Source: an uncultured Cohaesibacter sp. (lineage in GTDB: Bacteria > Pseudomonadota > Alphaproteobacteria > Rhizobiales > Cohaesibacteraceae). Taken from it: 64,000 nt of DNA. Shown in pieces: positions 1-9,626 of the stretch. The DNA is taken from positions 1,674,001 through 1,738,000 of the forward strand of contig NZ_OY782507.1 in NCBI RefSeq assembly GCF_963677725.1, written 5' to 3'. A program made the position numbers and the translations under genes. Position 1 is the stretch's first letter. Each line of letters begins with the position of its first letter. The notes under the pieces were generated by a model, which ran no database searches, had not been told where the DNA came from, and was given only the letters and a program-made list of their open reading frames with translations.

Positions 1-777
1 GCCCATTTTCTCTTCGATCTTGCCGACCGAAACATTGTTGAAGTCGCCGGGATTGTCGTCAGCGTCTGGCACGAATTTCGGGACAACAAACAGGGAGATG
101 CCCTTGGTACCAGCCGGGGCGCCTTCGATGCGGGCCAGAACCAGATGGATGACATTTTCCGACAGGTCATGGTCACCGGCGGAAATGAAAATCTTGGAGC
201 CGGAAATCTTGTAGCTGCCATCCTCCTGCGGCACAGCTTTGGTGCGCAACAGGCCCAGATCGGTGCCGCAATGGGCTTCGGTCAGGTTCATGGTGCCGCT
301 CCATTTGCCTTCGACCATTTTGGGCAGGAAGCGCTGCTTGATCTCATCGCTGGCATGGACATGCATCGCCGCATAAGCCCCTTGGGTGAGGCCGGGATAC
401 ATGGAGAAGGACAGATTAGCGGTGCCAAGATATTCGTTGATGATCACATTGAGGGTGGTTGGCAAGCCCTGCCCACCATATTCGGGATCGGCGGACAAGC
501 CCATCCAGCCGCCTTCGACAAACTGGTCCCATGCCGCCTTGAAGCCGGTCGGCGTGGTGACGCGCCCGTCGTCATGCAAAACACAGCCTTCGGTGTCGCC
601 GGTCATATTGATCGGCTGGATCACTTCGGCGGAGAATTTGCCGCCCTCATTGAGAATGGCTTCCACCAGATCCTCGGTTGCTTCCTCATAACCGGGCAGG
701 CTGTTGAGCGTCTCAAGGCCAAAAACGTCTTTGAGCAGGAAAAGGCTTTCTTCCACCGGGATGGTCAGATTAGGCAT
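1..777 (-). CDS. Acyl-CoA dehydrogenase, large AcdA/DmdC-like type (3' end outside window)
   Basis: The first 259 residues of an FAD-dependent acyl-CoA dehydrogenase; the rest runs off the left edge. It oxidises an acyl-CoA to the 2-enoyl-CoA in the cytoplasm and passes electrons to ETF. The N-terminus (MPNLTIPVEE...) and the segment NLTEAHCGTDLG, the counterpart of the flavin-binding LTEPxAGSD signature, place it among the roughly 590-residue enzymes that include methylmercaptopropionyl-CoA dehydrogenase DmdC. The catalytic base would lie in the missing part. The start is supported by GGGAG seven bases upstream (785-789). A MerR-family regulator lies upstream on the same strand, and a dyad at 910-925 may be its operator. 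The substrate cannot be told from this fragment. Confidence 0.88.
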   Translation of the reverse strand, partial: MPNLTIPVEESLFLLKDVFGLETLNSLPGYEEATEDLVEAILNEGGKFSAEVIQPINMTGDTEGCVLHDDGRVTTPTGFKAAWDQFVEGGWMGLSADPEYGGQGLPTTLNVIINEYLGTANLSFSMYPGLTQGAYAAMHVHASDEIKQRFLPKMVEGKWSGTMNLTEAHCGTDLGLLRTKAVPQEDGSYKISGSKIFISAGDHDLSENVIHLVLARIEGAPAGTKGISLFVVPKFVPDADDNPGDFNNVSVGKIEEKMG

Positions 778-1283
778 AATGTGTCTCCCTCACTTGATCC
801 TTGCCGATTGTCGTCGGCTGGCTGGCCATTGGTGCCCCAGTGGCAGCGTCAGATCCATTCCTTGGTCACTTCGGGAGACATTTGATCTCGTGGCTCCCAT
901 ATTATCGACCTTACGTTCGCGTAAGCGTTAGCTTAGATATAGCGCGAAGGGGGTCTTCATTCAAGGGAAGAAAGCATGGTCACCGACCAAAGTTTGCCTG
1001 CGATTTGTCACATCTGTGCGAATGTCACCATATGACGCAGGGGAGCGTTGGACTTACTACTGACGATGAAAAGGACGAAATCTTTTATTTCCCTTGGAAA
1101 ACCGCTCCCCCTTTTTCAAGCACAGCCAACCAAGACGGAACGCCTTGCCTGAATGCAAAAAGGCGCACCGACCCAAGGCACGCCTTGAACGCACTATAGG
1201 TTTGCAATACTGGCAACCTGATGGCGGCCTGAGATCATCTTTCGGGCAGCTTTGTTGCAGCTTTCTGGCAGCCATCTGAATGG
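778..1283. other. Gene-free spacer between MerR regulator and acyl-CoA dehydrogenase
   Basis: About 500 bases with no convincing gene on either strand. The short ORFs here lack ribosome sites or recognisable domains. The left part (about 890-960) is the promoter region of the dehydrogenase gene and holds the dyad annotated separately. Nothing else was recognised. Confidence 0.5.
910..925. promoter_or_regulatory. Candidate MerR-family operator
   Basis: CTTACG-TTCG-CGTAAG is a perfect 6-4-6 dyad about 130 bases upstream of the dehydrogenase start. MerR regulators of branched-chain and fatty acid catabolism (LiuR type) bind ACGTnnACGT-like dyads with short spacers, and such a regulator is encoded just upstream. 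Binding is inferred only from motif similarity and proximity. Confidence 0.4.
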
Positions 1284-1748
1284 TCAGACTTCGCTCTTTT
1301 CCTTTTCGCGCAGCATGCCAGAGACTACGGCCACGGTGCGTTCGAGATCGGCGATAGCCTGATCGACATCTTCGCGTTGCTGACGCAACACGTTGATTTG
1401 CTGAGAGAAGCGATCCAACGCGACGCGCAGTTGTGTCACTTGCCCGTCACGCAAATCATAAAGATCGAGCATATCCTTGATTTCAGTCAGCGAGAAACCG
1501 ACCTTCTTGCCCATCAGAACAAGCTTCAGTCTTGCGCGATCGCGGCGCGAATAGATGCGGGACATGCCCTCGCGACGGGGATTGAGCAGATTCTTGTCTT
1601 CGTAAAAGCGCAGGGTACGTAAGGTGACACCAAATTCCTTGGCGAGGTCACCGATCGTGTAGGAGAGTGGTCCGGTGTCGTTGGTCGATGCGGTCAGGAC
1701 ATCCTTGCCCTCATCCGGCGCACGCATGCTTGGTTGATCTTCATTCAC
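1284..1748 (-). CDS. MerR-family transcriptional regulator (LiuR-like)
   Basis: A 154-residue regulator. A winged helix-turn-helix spans about residues 30-98 (YTIGDLAKEFGVTLRTLRFYEDKNLL...), followed by a coiled-coil dimerisation helix to about 145. There is no cysteine-rich metal loop at the C-terminus, so a metal or redox sensor of MerR/SoxR type is unlikely. The sequence resembles the LiuR group, which controls acyl-CoA catabolism in many proteobacteria. Its position directly upstream of, and in the same orientation as, an acyl-CoA dehydrogenase gene fits that role. The start is not certain: Met1 lacks a close ribosome site and Met8 is an alternative. Confidence 0.85.
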   Translation of the reverse strand: MNEDQPSMRAPDEGKDVLTASTNDTGPLSYTIGDLAKEFGVTLRTLRFYEDKNLLNPRREGMSRIYSRRDRARLKLVLMGKKVGFSLTEIKDMLDLYDLRDGQVTQLRVALDRFSQQINVLRQQREDVDQAIADLERTVAVVSGMLREKEKSEV

Positions 1749-2183
1749 GGCCCAAAACTCCCTCGCTTAATATCGCAGCTTGTGACGATACAAATCCCTT
1801 CAGCTTACCTAATGGTAAACCACCGTTCGCAGTCGCTGTCAATGCGACAGAGCAGATTTTGTGCACCAAATCGCCAATCGCGACATTGGGACCCAGCGCG
1901 CTTGCACACGGGTGAATCGCGATCTCTCAAGGCGCTCTGACATCCCTGCGCGGCTTTCAGGCTGATGCCCGGTTGCGACCGGAAATTGCATGGGAAAGTT
2001 GGCATTTATGGTGAGCAAAGGGTTAATGCATTAGGTAATTTTCGCAATTCGCGCCGTCCATTAACGGCTTCTTTACCCTAAATTCGGAAAGTGCTGGAGA
2101 GGAATTCCGTCGGTGACGGGTGAGTTATGCCGTCCAATATCCATGTCCGGGTGGCCGAACCGACAACCAGTTGAGTCTGCATC
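1749..2183. other. Spacer upstream of podJ-like gene with a possible CtrA half-match
   Basis: About 430 bases without a credible gene. TTAA-N7-TTTA at 2061-2075 resembles the CtrA box TTAA-N7-TTAA with one mismatch. podJ genes are cell-cycle regulated in Caulobacter and Agrobacterium, so a CtrA link is plausible but unproven. The palindrome TAATGCATTA lies around 2025-2034. No RNA gene or clear sigma-70 promoter was recognised. Confidence 0.3.
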
Positions 2184-5100
2184 ATGAGAGATGAATCATT
2201 CCATACGGATCGCGAAGTAGGTGAATTCATAGAGGGCCTGCGCGCCTCGTCCCGCAGACGCAAAAGGAGCGGACAAGCCCGCCAAGAATTCAACCAGTCA
2301 CAAGGTGGCCAGAGACAAGGTGACCTCAGGCAAAGCGGTCAGACCACGGGTGGAAAGACTTCGGGGCAGAATGCCGAATTGCTGGCGATGATCCGGGACA
2401 TGGAATCACAGCTGCAGGCATTGTCTGGTGGCAATGCGGACGCAGACATGAATTCCGCGCCCTCCTATCCGCGCGCCCAGACCAGCCGCAGCCGCTCCGT
2501 ATCGGGACAAGAACGCAACCGTGACGCCAATTATCGCGGTGCATTGGACCGGATCGAAGCCCAGTTACAGCGCGTCGATCAAGCGCTTGGCCGCAATGGC
2601 AGCCGGACGAACGAACGCGCAATGGATCGCCCGGTGGATCGCCCGATGGATCGTACTGTAGATAGAGCTGGGTATAGATCTGGTGGTCGCGACAAGAGCA
2701 AGTTCGCACAAGCAAGCCAGCGGATGCATGAAGAGCATTCCTATACCCCGGACTTGGACTCATTCACCACGCAATCCTCCGATCGCCAAAAGAGCAAGGG
2801 CGGCGTTGATCTGGCATTGCGCCAAATCATGCAGCGCATGGAAACCATGGCACCCAAGGTGGACGGCAATTACACCCAGTTGCAGCAGCAGGATGACAAA
2901 ATCAACCGGTTGCGCGACGATGTTGCAGCCCTGCGGGATTTGCTGGATCAGGCCAATTATTCCGACGTATCGGATCGAATGCTGACCGAAATTGCCTCCC
3001 TATCGGGGCGCATTGCGACCCTGACAGAACTGGTCACCCAGACCGATCAGGACCCGATGTTGATGGATGCCATCAATGACATTCGTGCGCTCTTGGACCG
3101 CCCTGCGCAGGATCCGGCTCTCGATGCTCATTTCGAGCGGATCCTCAACAAGCTCGACAATCTGCCAGTGGCGGATCATTTCGAGGATTTTGCGCGCCTG
3201 TCAGGGCAGCTGGATCAGTTGCGGGAATTGCTGTCGGCCTCGCCGCGCATGCAGCATTTCACCGACATGTCCGGGCAGATGGGCATGATCGTTGACCGTT
3301 TGGGACGGCTCGAGGAAACCATCCGGCAGACCGCAGATTCAGCGCCGGTTGACACCTTGACGCAACAATTGGGCAATCGTCTGGCCGGATTGCAGGACCA
3401 AATCGAACGTCTGGATCCAAGCGACCGGTTGATGCGTCTGGAAGACCAGTTTTCTGCCCTTGCTGACCGGCTGGAAAGCAATCAGGGTCAAGATCAGGGC
3501 GCTGTAACCGAGCCGATTGAAATTCTGGCCCGGCAAATGGAAAGCCTCGTCGAGATGATCGACAGGCAGGATCCCACGGCTCAACGTTCGGCACTTGACC
3601 AACTGACCGCTCGCATCGGTGATCTGGATGAGCGTCTGAATAGCAATATCGCCAATATCGGGTTGGGGGCTTCGGACCAAAGATTCGAGAATGTCGAACG
3701 CACTTTGGCCCGGATCGATGATCTGCTCGCCCAGCGCATGGCCAGCACCGATTTGTCAGGAATCGAAACCGGCCTGTCCCGCCTTGCTGATCGTGTGGAA
3801 GCGCAGGAAGCGGCTCTGAGATCCCAACCAGCCCAATCTGGTCAGGGAGATATGGAAGGCCTGTCGCGGCTTGAAAGCATGATTGCCGATCTGGCGGATC
3901 GGCTGGATGATGCCTCGCAAAATAATTCAAGTGGCGATCAGCAATTCTTTGATACGCTGACCAGCCGTCTCGATAGCCTCGCAGAGCAATTTGCCGAATC
4001 GCAAAGCCGCTTCGACGCGGTTGACCGGCTTGGCCGCGACATTCAACAATTGGCTTCGGCAGCACCCAAGGCGCCGATGAATGAAGCCAAAATGGCTGAA
4101 GCTGCCGCCATCAAGGCATTGCAGAAGATGGGGCCTCTCCCTTCCGCTCCGATGGATAATGTACTTGAAGCCATCATGGATGGGCTGAAGGATGATCTCA
4201 GTGGCTTGCGTCGCCTGGCGGAGAATAGTGAAACCAGCACTCAGGAAAGTCTGACCAGTGTCAGTGGTATGCTCAAGGGCATTGCCGACCGTCTGAGCGT
4301 GCTGGAAGAAGAAGTGCGCTCAAGCGAAAGCAAATCGACTGCCATGGCAGTCGAAGCAGACCGCGAGGATGATGAACCGCGTGGCCTTGGTCGGCTGTTG
4401 CGTCGTGGCCGGAAAGCGCAGAAATCTGACGCTCCTCAAGATGCCAGAGCATCCGAAAAACAGGTGGTCGAGAATGCGCAGCAGATGAGCGCTTCAGACT
4501 TGCTGGCGAGCCGTACCAACCGGACACCTCGTGATGGCGCCGCGCCAAGTGTTTCCGGCTCAGCACGGCCACAGGGTCGCCCCTCCGGGCAATCTGTTGA
4601 TGCGCAAGCTGCACCCACCGGCGAACGCCAGCCACGCATTTCGGTTTCCGGTCGCGCCGTAGCCGCTTCGGGTGCCAATGCCACTGCGCCACAGGCACGC
4701 GCCGGCGGTCAGGCTCAGCCACAGATGAAGACGACTGTTCAGGGCAATGTGGCGCTGAACACCGCTGCACAACCAGAACCACAACGCCGCACGGCGCAGA
4801 TTGTTGATGGCAAGGCTCAAGGCCCTGCCCGCAGCGATGCCAACCCAGGCGCATCAAAAGCCGACTTCATTGCCGCAGCCCGCCGTGCAGCTCAGGCCGC
4901 AGCCCAAGAAAGCGAACGGGTTGAGAATGAAGATAGCGAGAAACGCAGCTTCCTCTCCCGCTTCAAAGGCAGCAAGAAGGGCAAGGTCGAAACCAAGCCA
5001 TCAAATGCAGAACAGATGCTTGCAGCCCGTGGCATGAATGGTGGTCAGGGTCGCGACAACACGCCGGATGGCAAGCAAGGCCAAAACCGGAAGGAACGCC

Positions 5101-6731
5101 GCGCCGCGGTGGCTGAAGCTGCACGCAATGCCAAACAACTCAAAGATCTCGACCCAGACAAGATTGCCGAAAAGCTAAGCGGTTCACCCAACGCAGCACT
5201 TGTTGCCGAAATGCTGGAGGATGAGGAAACCCGCACCAGCCTGTTGGGCAAAATCGGATCAGCGGTATCGCGCCACAGCCGTCCGCTATTGATGGCTGCG
5301 GCTGCGATCCTGTTGGCCATCACGACGTTGCAACTGGTACAAAACCCCAATTCGAGCCTGCATGGCTTGTTCAACAAGTTGACTGCCGAAGAGGAAGCCG
5401 CACCGACGACGCTCGAGCAGGCACCAGCGGCCGAAACACCGGGGCCACAATCAAGCCTTGCACCGGCTTCGGGCAATGTAATGCCACCGATGAAAGGGGA
5501 AGAGGCCAGCCGCGCCATCACCTTCTCGCAACCATCCGGCGCGCAAGCCTCGTTGGCAGGCCCCCGCCTGCCGCAAAAAGCAGCCACCACAGAGCCCGAA
5601 GGCATCGCCACCTTCGTGCCAGAGCAAACTGATAAAGTGCCCGGCATCACGCCCGGCGCTGGTGACGGAGTCGACCTGACGCCGACAAGCTCGATTCCGG
5701 GAAAAATGTCTGCTGACCTCTCCGCCTTGCAGGCCAAAGCCCAAAACCAACCAATGCCACCAAGCCCGGCAGAGGCCCCTCTGGCTGCCAGCGACACCGA
5801 GATTGATCCGGCATTGTCTTCGGTTCAGGCAGCGGTTGACATGAACAAGATGCTGGCACCGGGCATTGCCGCTTCACCCCTGCGCATTGCTGCCAAGGGT
5901 GGCGACGCGCTGGCGCAATTCGAGATGGGCCGCCGCCTGACGCTGGGCGAAGGCATGACAGCCGACTTGCAGGAAGCCGCCACGTGGTTTGAAAAAGCAG
6001 CAGCCCAATCGATGCCACAGGCGCAATATAGCCTTGCCAACCTTTATGAGAAGGGCAAGGGGGTCAAACGCGACTTGCAGGTGGCGCGTCTGTGGTACCA
6101 ACGGGCCGCAGAAGCCGGGAATGTCAAGGCGATGCACAATCTTGCCGTGCTTTATGCCGAGGGTGGTCTTGGCAAGCCGGATTTCGCGCAAGCCTCTAAA
6201 TGGTTTATCGCCGCATCAGACCATGGCCTGAAAGACAGCCAATATAACCTTGCCATCCTCTATGCCCGAGGCATGGGCATGAAGCAGGATTTGTTGCAAA
6301 GCTACAAATGGTTCGCCATCGCTGCCCAGAATGGTGATCGGGGCGCGGGAGCAAAACGGGACGAAGTTTTTGCTGTGCTCAGTCCTGCCCAACAAAAGGC
6401 GGCGAAGGCACTGGTCGCGACCTGGGTTCCGAAGGTTGCAAAGCCATCGGCTAACCAGTTGGCTACAATTCCTGATGCCTGGAGAAACAAGGCACCCGCC
6501 GTTGTAACCGGCAGACAAATCGGCTCGCAAGCTTTTGTGGTCAACCAGCAAACCATTGCCAAAGCCCAATCGATGCTTGGTGCACTTGGCTATAATGCTG
6601 GCCCGGCCGATGGTCAGATGGGCCCCATGACTCGCACTGCCATTCGCAACTTCCAGGAAGTGGCTGGCATGAAGGTGACGGGCAAGGTGGATAAAGCGTT
6701 GATCGACGCTCTCAATATGCGGGTCATTTGA
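2184..6731 (+). CDS. podJ: PodJ-like polar organelle development protein (coiled coil, TM, Sel1 repeats, peptidoglycan-binding)
   Basis: A 1515-residue protein with the layout of rhizobial PodJ. The N-terminal cytoplasmic part is basic and Gln/Arg-rich. A long segment of about residues 230-720 follows, built of recurring LxxRLxxLxxx coiled-coil units, and then a disordered Ala/Gln-rich linker. One membrane helix (LLMAAAAILLAITTLQLV) lies near residues 1034-1052. The periplasmic part carries Sel1-like repeats (about 1230-1385) and a C-terminal peptidoglycan_binding_1 domain (about 1457-1513). In Agrobacterium and Caulobacter PodJ marks the growing or new pole and recruits polar factors. A hairpin follows at 6781-6800. 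The ATG at 2184 has only a weak ribosome site, but coding signal begins there. Confidence 0.8.
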   Translation: MRDESFHTDREVGEFIEGLRASSRRRKRSGQARQEFNQSQGGQRQGDLRQSGQTTGGKTSGQNAELLAMIRDMESQLQALSGGNADADMNSAPSYPRAQTSRSRSVSGQERNRDANYRGALDRIEAQLQRVDQALGRNGSRTNERAMDRPVDRPMDRTVDRAGYRSGGRDKSKFAQASQRMHEEHSYTPDLDSFTTQSSDRQKSKGGVDLALRQIMQRMETMAPKVDGNYTQLQQQDDKINRLRDDVAALRDLLDQANYSDVSDRMLTEIASLSGRIATLTELVTQTDQDPMLMDAINDIRALLDRPAQDPALDAHFERILNKLDNLPVADHFEDFARLSGQLDQLRELLSASPRMQHFTDMSGQMGMIVDRLGRLEETIRQTADSAPVDTLTQQLGNRLAGLQDQIERLDPSDRLMRLEDQFSALADRLESNQGQDQGAVTEPIEILARQMESLVEMIDRQDPTAQRSALDQLTARIGDLDERLNSNIANIGLGASDQRFENVERTLARIDDLLAQRMASTDLSGIETGLSRLADRVEAQEAALRSQPAQSGQGDMEGLSRLESMIADLADRLDDASQNNSSGDQQFFDTLTSRLDSLAEQFAESQSRFDAVDRLGRDIQQLASAAPKAPMNEAKMAEAAAIKALQKMGPLPSAPMDNVLEAIMDGLKDDLSGLRRLAENSETSTQESLTSVSGMLKGIADRLSVLEEEVRSSESKSTAMAVEADREDDEPRGLGRLLRRGRKAQKSDAPQDARASEKQVVENAQQMSASDLLASRTNRTPRDGAAPSVSGSARPQGRPSGQSVDAQAAPTGERQPRISVSGRAVAASGANATAPQARAGGQAQPQMKTTVQGNVALNTAAQPEPQRRTAQIVDGKAQGPARSDANPGASKADFIAAARRAAQAAAQESERVENEDSEKRSFLSRFKGSKKGKVETKPSNAEQMLAARGMNGGQGRDNTPDGKQGQNRKERRAAVAEAARNAKQLKDLDPDKIAEKLSGSPNAALVAEMLEDEETRTSLLGKIGSAVSRHSRPLLMAAAAILLAITTLQLVQNPNSSLHGLFNKLTAEEEAAPTTLEQAPAAETPGPQSSLAPASGNVMPPMKGEEASRAITFSQPSGAQASLAGPRLPQKAATTEPEGIATFVPEQTDKVPGITPGAGDGVDLTPTSSIPGKMSADLSALQAKAQNQPMPPSPAEAPLAASDTEIDPALSSVQAAVDMNKMLAPGIAASPLRIAAKGGDALAQFEMGRRLTLGEGMTADLQEAATWFEKAAAQSMPQAQYSLANLYEKGKGVKRDLQVARLWYQRAAEAGNVKAMHNLAVLYAEGGLGKPDFAQASKWFIAASDHGLKDSQYNLAILYARGMGMKQDLLQSYKWFAIAAQNGDRGAGAKRDEVFAVLSPAQQKAAKALVATWVPKVAKPSANQLATIPDAWRNKAPAVVTGRQIGSQAFVVNQQTIAKAQSMLGALGYNAGPADGQMGPMTRTAIRNFQEVAGMKVTGKVDKALIDALNMRVI

Positions 6732-7096
6732 TCCAGCGACGACTGCGTCAGCTGCAAGCTGTCTGAAATTGCACAAGGAACAGGCAGTCTTTGCTGCCTG
6801 CGTCCCACTTATCCAACGCTAAGGGGATGCAGGTGACGTCCAATTGTCACTTATCGTATATTTATAACGAAACAGATCAAGATCCGTTGACTTTCCGCCC
6901 CGCCTTATGGGATTGATGCGGCAGGGGAATGACCACTTCTTGACCTTTTTTCTGTTGGATTGAAGGACCAACTTGCGATCACTGATTGCTTATCGTTATC
7001 ATTGATCCAAATGCGACCATAAGTCTCACCAAAGGGACCGGTCAGCGCCCCGTTTGTAACCGCCCTTCGAGGCATACCCGAGACAGGAGTGAGCGC
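6732..7096 (+). other. Spacer between podJ-like gene and TauE gene
   Basis: A 7-bp hairpin, CAGGCAG-6-CTGCCTG, lies at 6781-6800 just after the PodJ stop. It lacks a T tract, so it is a possible but weak terminator or mRNA 3'-end stabiliser. The rest is AT-richer and presumably carries the promoter of the TauE gene. The reading frame continuing upstream to 6986 is judged non-coding. Confidence 0.35.
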
Positions 7097-8020
7097 GTGG
7101 AGCTCTATCTCCCCATCGCTGAACTGCCGGTAAATATCTTTGTCATTCTGGCAATGGGTGGCACTGTGGGATTTCTGTCTGGCATTTTCGGAGTGGGCGG
7201 CGGCTTTCTCCTTACGCCCTTGCTGATTTTCTACGGCATTCCGCCAGCGGTCGCCGTTGCTTCGGTTACAGCGCAGATCACCGCGTCCTCGACCACCGGC
7301 TCGCTGGCCTATCTCCGCACGGGCAATCTCGATTTAAAGCTTGGGTGCGTGCTGTTTAGCGCAGGTATCGTTGGTTCCTTTATCGGGGTAGAGGTCTTTG
7401 CGATCCTCAGGACTCTGGGGCAGCTGGATCTGATTATTTCGGTCTCCTATGTCACCTTTTTGGGAGCCATTGGCTCTCTGATGGTTATGGAGAGCGTGCG
7501 ATCAATTGTGCGTAGCCGCAAAAACGGCCCCGCGACCATGCGCAAGCCCGGCCAGCATAACTGGATCCACGGCCTGCCTTTCAAGATGCGGTTCAAGAAG
7601 TCAAAGCTCTATATCAGCATCTTGCCAGTGATGGCGATTGGCGGCACCATCGGTTTTCTGGGCACCGTGCTTGGTATTGGCGGCGGGTTCATGCTGGTTC
7701 CGGCGCTCATTTATCTGCTGCATGTGCCAACGGCGGTGGTGATCGGGACATCCCTGTTCCAGATTCTGGTGACCATGGCAGTGGCAACCATCCTGCATGC
7801 GACGACGACCCAATCTGTCGATATCGTGTTGGCGCTGATCTTGATGGTTGGTGGCACGATCGGGGCACAATTCGGCGCGCAATTCGGGCAAAAGATGAAG
7901 GGCGAGCAATTGCGGGCGCTCCTGGGCTTGCTGGTGCTGATGGTCGGCATGCGCTTTGCCGTTGATCTGGTGGTTGAACCGAAGGAACATTACAGCATCG
8001 AAGTCAGGGAGATGCAGTGA
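7097..8020 (+). CDS. TauE/SafE-family sulfite or organosulfonate exporter
   Basis: A 307-residue multi-pass inner-membrane permease of the TauE/SafE (DUF81) family. The glycine-rich helix motif FGVGGGFLLTPLL occurs early and is echoed by LGIGGGFMLVPAL in the second half, which is the internal duplication typical of the family. Members export sulfite, sulfoacetate or similar anions. The GTG at 7097 is chosen because AGGAG (7085-7089) lies seven bases upstream and the product then has the usual length. The frame is open back to 6986, but that extension is not membrane-like. It overlaps the next gene by one base (TGATG), so the two are translationally coupled. Confidence 0.85.
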   Translation: MELYLPIAELPVNIFVILAMGGTVGFLSGIFGVGGGFLLTPLLIFYGIPPAVAVASVTAQITASSTTGSLAYLRTGNLDLKLGCVLFSAGIVGSFIGVEVFAILRTLGQLDLIISVSYVTFLGAIGSLMVMESVRSIVRSRKNGPATMRKPGQHNWIHGLPFKMRFKKSKLYISILPVMAIGGTIGFLGTVLGIGGGFMLVPALIYLLHVPTAVVIGTSLFQILVTMAVATILHATTTQSVDIVLALILMVGGTIGAQFGAQFGQKMKGEQLRALLGLLVLMVGMRFAVDLVVEPKEHYSIEVREMQ

Positions 8021-8802
8021 TGGTTCGCCTCCTATTCACCCTTCTTGCTGGCTGTTTGATGTTTTTTGCATCCGGGCGTCCCGTGCTCCATGCGGAGACC
8101 ATCATCGCTGACATGTCGGACAGGGTCATCCGGATCAATTCCAACTTCACCGGCTCGCAAATCGTGGTATTTGGCATGATTGAGCGGGATGTCAATACAG
8201 TGTCGCGGGGCGAGCCCTATGATCTGGTGATTGTCGTGAGGGGTTGGGACCAGAAGCTGGTCTCCCGCCGCAAGGAGCGGGTGGTCGGTGTCTGGATCAA
8301 TACAGAGAAGCGCTCCTACGACAATGCGCCCAATTTTTATGTGATGGCCTCAACCCGCAAGCTCGATGACATTGCCCATCCTGCCCTTCTGTCGAAATTG
8401 CAGATCGGTACCGAGTATCTCCTGCTGCCATCGACCGGGCGCGATTTGACCAAATTTCCCACTTACGATCCGTTCCGTGAAGCAGCTCTGCGCCTGAAAC
8501 GGAATAAAGGGCTTTATCGCGACGATCTGTCCTCGATCACCTTCCTCAATGACACTTTGTTCCGCAGCAGGGTGGATATTCCCGCCAATGTGGAAGTGGG
8601 GCGCTATGACGTGACCGTCTATTTGTTCCGCGGCGGGGCCTTGCTCCATTCCCAGACCCAGCCATTGAATGTTGCCAAATCGGGGTTTGAGCAGGTCACC
8701 TATAGCCTCGCCCAGAAGCAGAGCTTTGTTTATGGCCTGTTGTGTGTGCTGCTCGCCGTCTTTACCGGGTGGTTTGCCGGTGTGGTCTTCCGCAAGAACT
8801 AG
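8020..8802 (+). CDS. Alph_Pro_TM / TIGR02186 family membrane-anchored protein
   Basis: 260 residues. A signal peptide (about 1-28, ending near HAETI) is followed by a periplasmic beta-rich domain (IRINSNFTGSQIVVFGMIERD, VVVRGWDQKLVSRRKE) and a single C-terminal membrane helix (about 235-257). This is the putative transmembrane protein family confined to alphaproteobacteria. It is usually found directly behind a TauE/SafE permease, as here, where the ATG overlaps the permease stop. A role as accessory or assembly partner of the exporter is inferred from this pairing; no biochemical function is known to me. Confidence 0.85.
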   Translation: MVRLLFTLLAGCLMFFASGRPVLHAETIIADMSDRVIRINSNFTGSQIVVFGMIERDVNTVSRGEPYDLVIVVRGWDQKLVSRRKERVVGVWINTEKRSYDNAPNFYVMASTRKLDDIAHPALLSKLQIGTEYLLLPSTGRDLTKFPTYDPFREAALRLKRNKGLYRDDLSSITFLNDTLFRSRVDIPANVEVGRYDVTVYLFRGGALLHSQTQPLNVAKSGFEQVTYSLAQKQSFVYGLLCVLLAVFTGWFAGVVFRKN

Positions 8803-9584
8803 CGTCTTTTGCGTTTCAACTGGCGCAAGGCATGCTCGGTGATGGTTTGCCGTCCAATCACCAGCAGGCGGCTTGAGGGTGTGGTAACGCTTTCGAAGGC
8901 CGGATCCTGAATGTTCAATCCCCCCGTATAAGCCCCATAAGCGGGCATGATGATCCGTTCGGCGCTGACAAGGAAGCATTTGCGGCGCAGGGTGCGACCA
9001 CGGGAGGGAATGGTCGCAACAGGGTGCAGGTGACCGCAAATTTCGGCAGTGTAATCTCCCCCTTCCCCCGGTTCGTCACCCGGTTCATGGCAAAGATGGA
9101 TTGCGCCTTCTGGGTGCTTGAGTGTCTCACTGAGCGCCACCATGCCGCCTAGGCATTCCGGTAGATGCGGGTCATGGTTGCCGGTGATCCAGAGCCAGTC
9201 CAAGCCTGCGGTGAGTGCTTGCAGCCGGGCCTTCACGGCCTCATCCAGTCGATTGGGACCATCGACATCATGGAACGAATCCCCAAGGCAAATGACGGTT
9301 TGCGGTTGATGGCTCGCGATATCCGTTTCCAGTTGGGCCAAGGTCATATGGCTGTCATAGGGGGGCAGAAACTGACCGAAGCGGGCAAAGGCCGAGCCTT
9401 TTTCAAGATGCAGATCGGCCACCATCAGCAACCGACGCTGGGGATGAAACAGGGCACCGGAACGCAGGGCAAGGAATGTCTGGCCAGCAAAAACAAAGGG
9501 GTGGCTCACAGGCGCGTCTGGCTCCTCATCGGCGGGTCGTGAGGCGTGTGGCATGCCCAGTTGTGGCTGACCGGTTCGAACCAT
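8799..9584 (-). CDS. pdeM: Ligase-associated DNA damage response endonuclease PdeM
   Basis: A 261-residue calcineurin-like metallophosphoesterase. All metal-binding motifs are visible: ADLHLEKG (Asp57, His59), GDSFHD, GNHDPH and the late CGHLHP. This subfamily belongs to a small bacterial repair cassette with an Lhr-like helicase, an exonuclease and an ATP-dependent ligase. The helicase gene lies 42 bases upstream on the same strand; the exonuclease and ligase are not in this window. It overlaps the convergent Alph_Pro_TM gene by four bases. The exact nucleic-acid substrate is not established by the sequence. Confidence 0.85.
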   Translation of the reverse strand: MVRTGQPQLGMPHASRPADEEPDAPVSHPFVFAGQTFLALRSGALFHPQRRLLMVADLHLEKGSAFARFGQFLPPYDSHMTLAQLETDIASHQPQTVICLGDSFHDVDGPNRLDEAVKARLQALTAGLDWLWITGNHDPHLPECLGGMVALSETLKHPEGAIHLCHEPGDEPGEGGDYTAEICGHLHPVATIPSRGRTLRRKCFLVSAERIIMPAYGAYTGGLNIQDPAFESVTTPSSRLLVIGRQTITEHALRQLKRKRR

Positions 9585-9626
9585 GCGCGGCGCATCCTTT
9601 CTTGCTACCTAATCTTGTGATGTGGT

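Noticed and set aside
145-885. Long + strand ORF opposite the acyl-CoA dehydrogenase
   Set aside because: It is the antisense shadow of a gene with clear family motifs on the minus strand; its own translation has no domain and no ribosome site.
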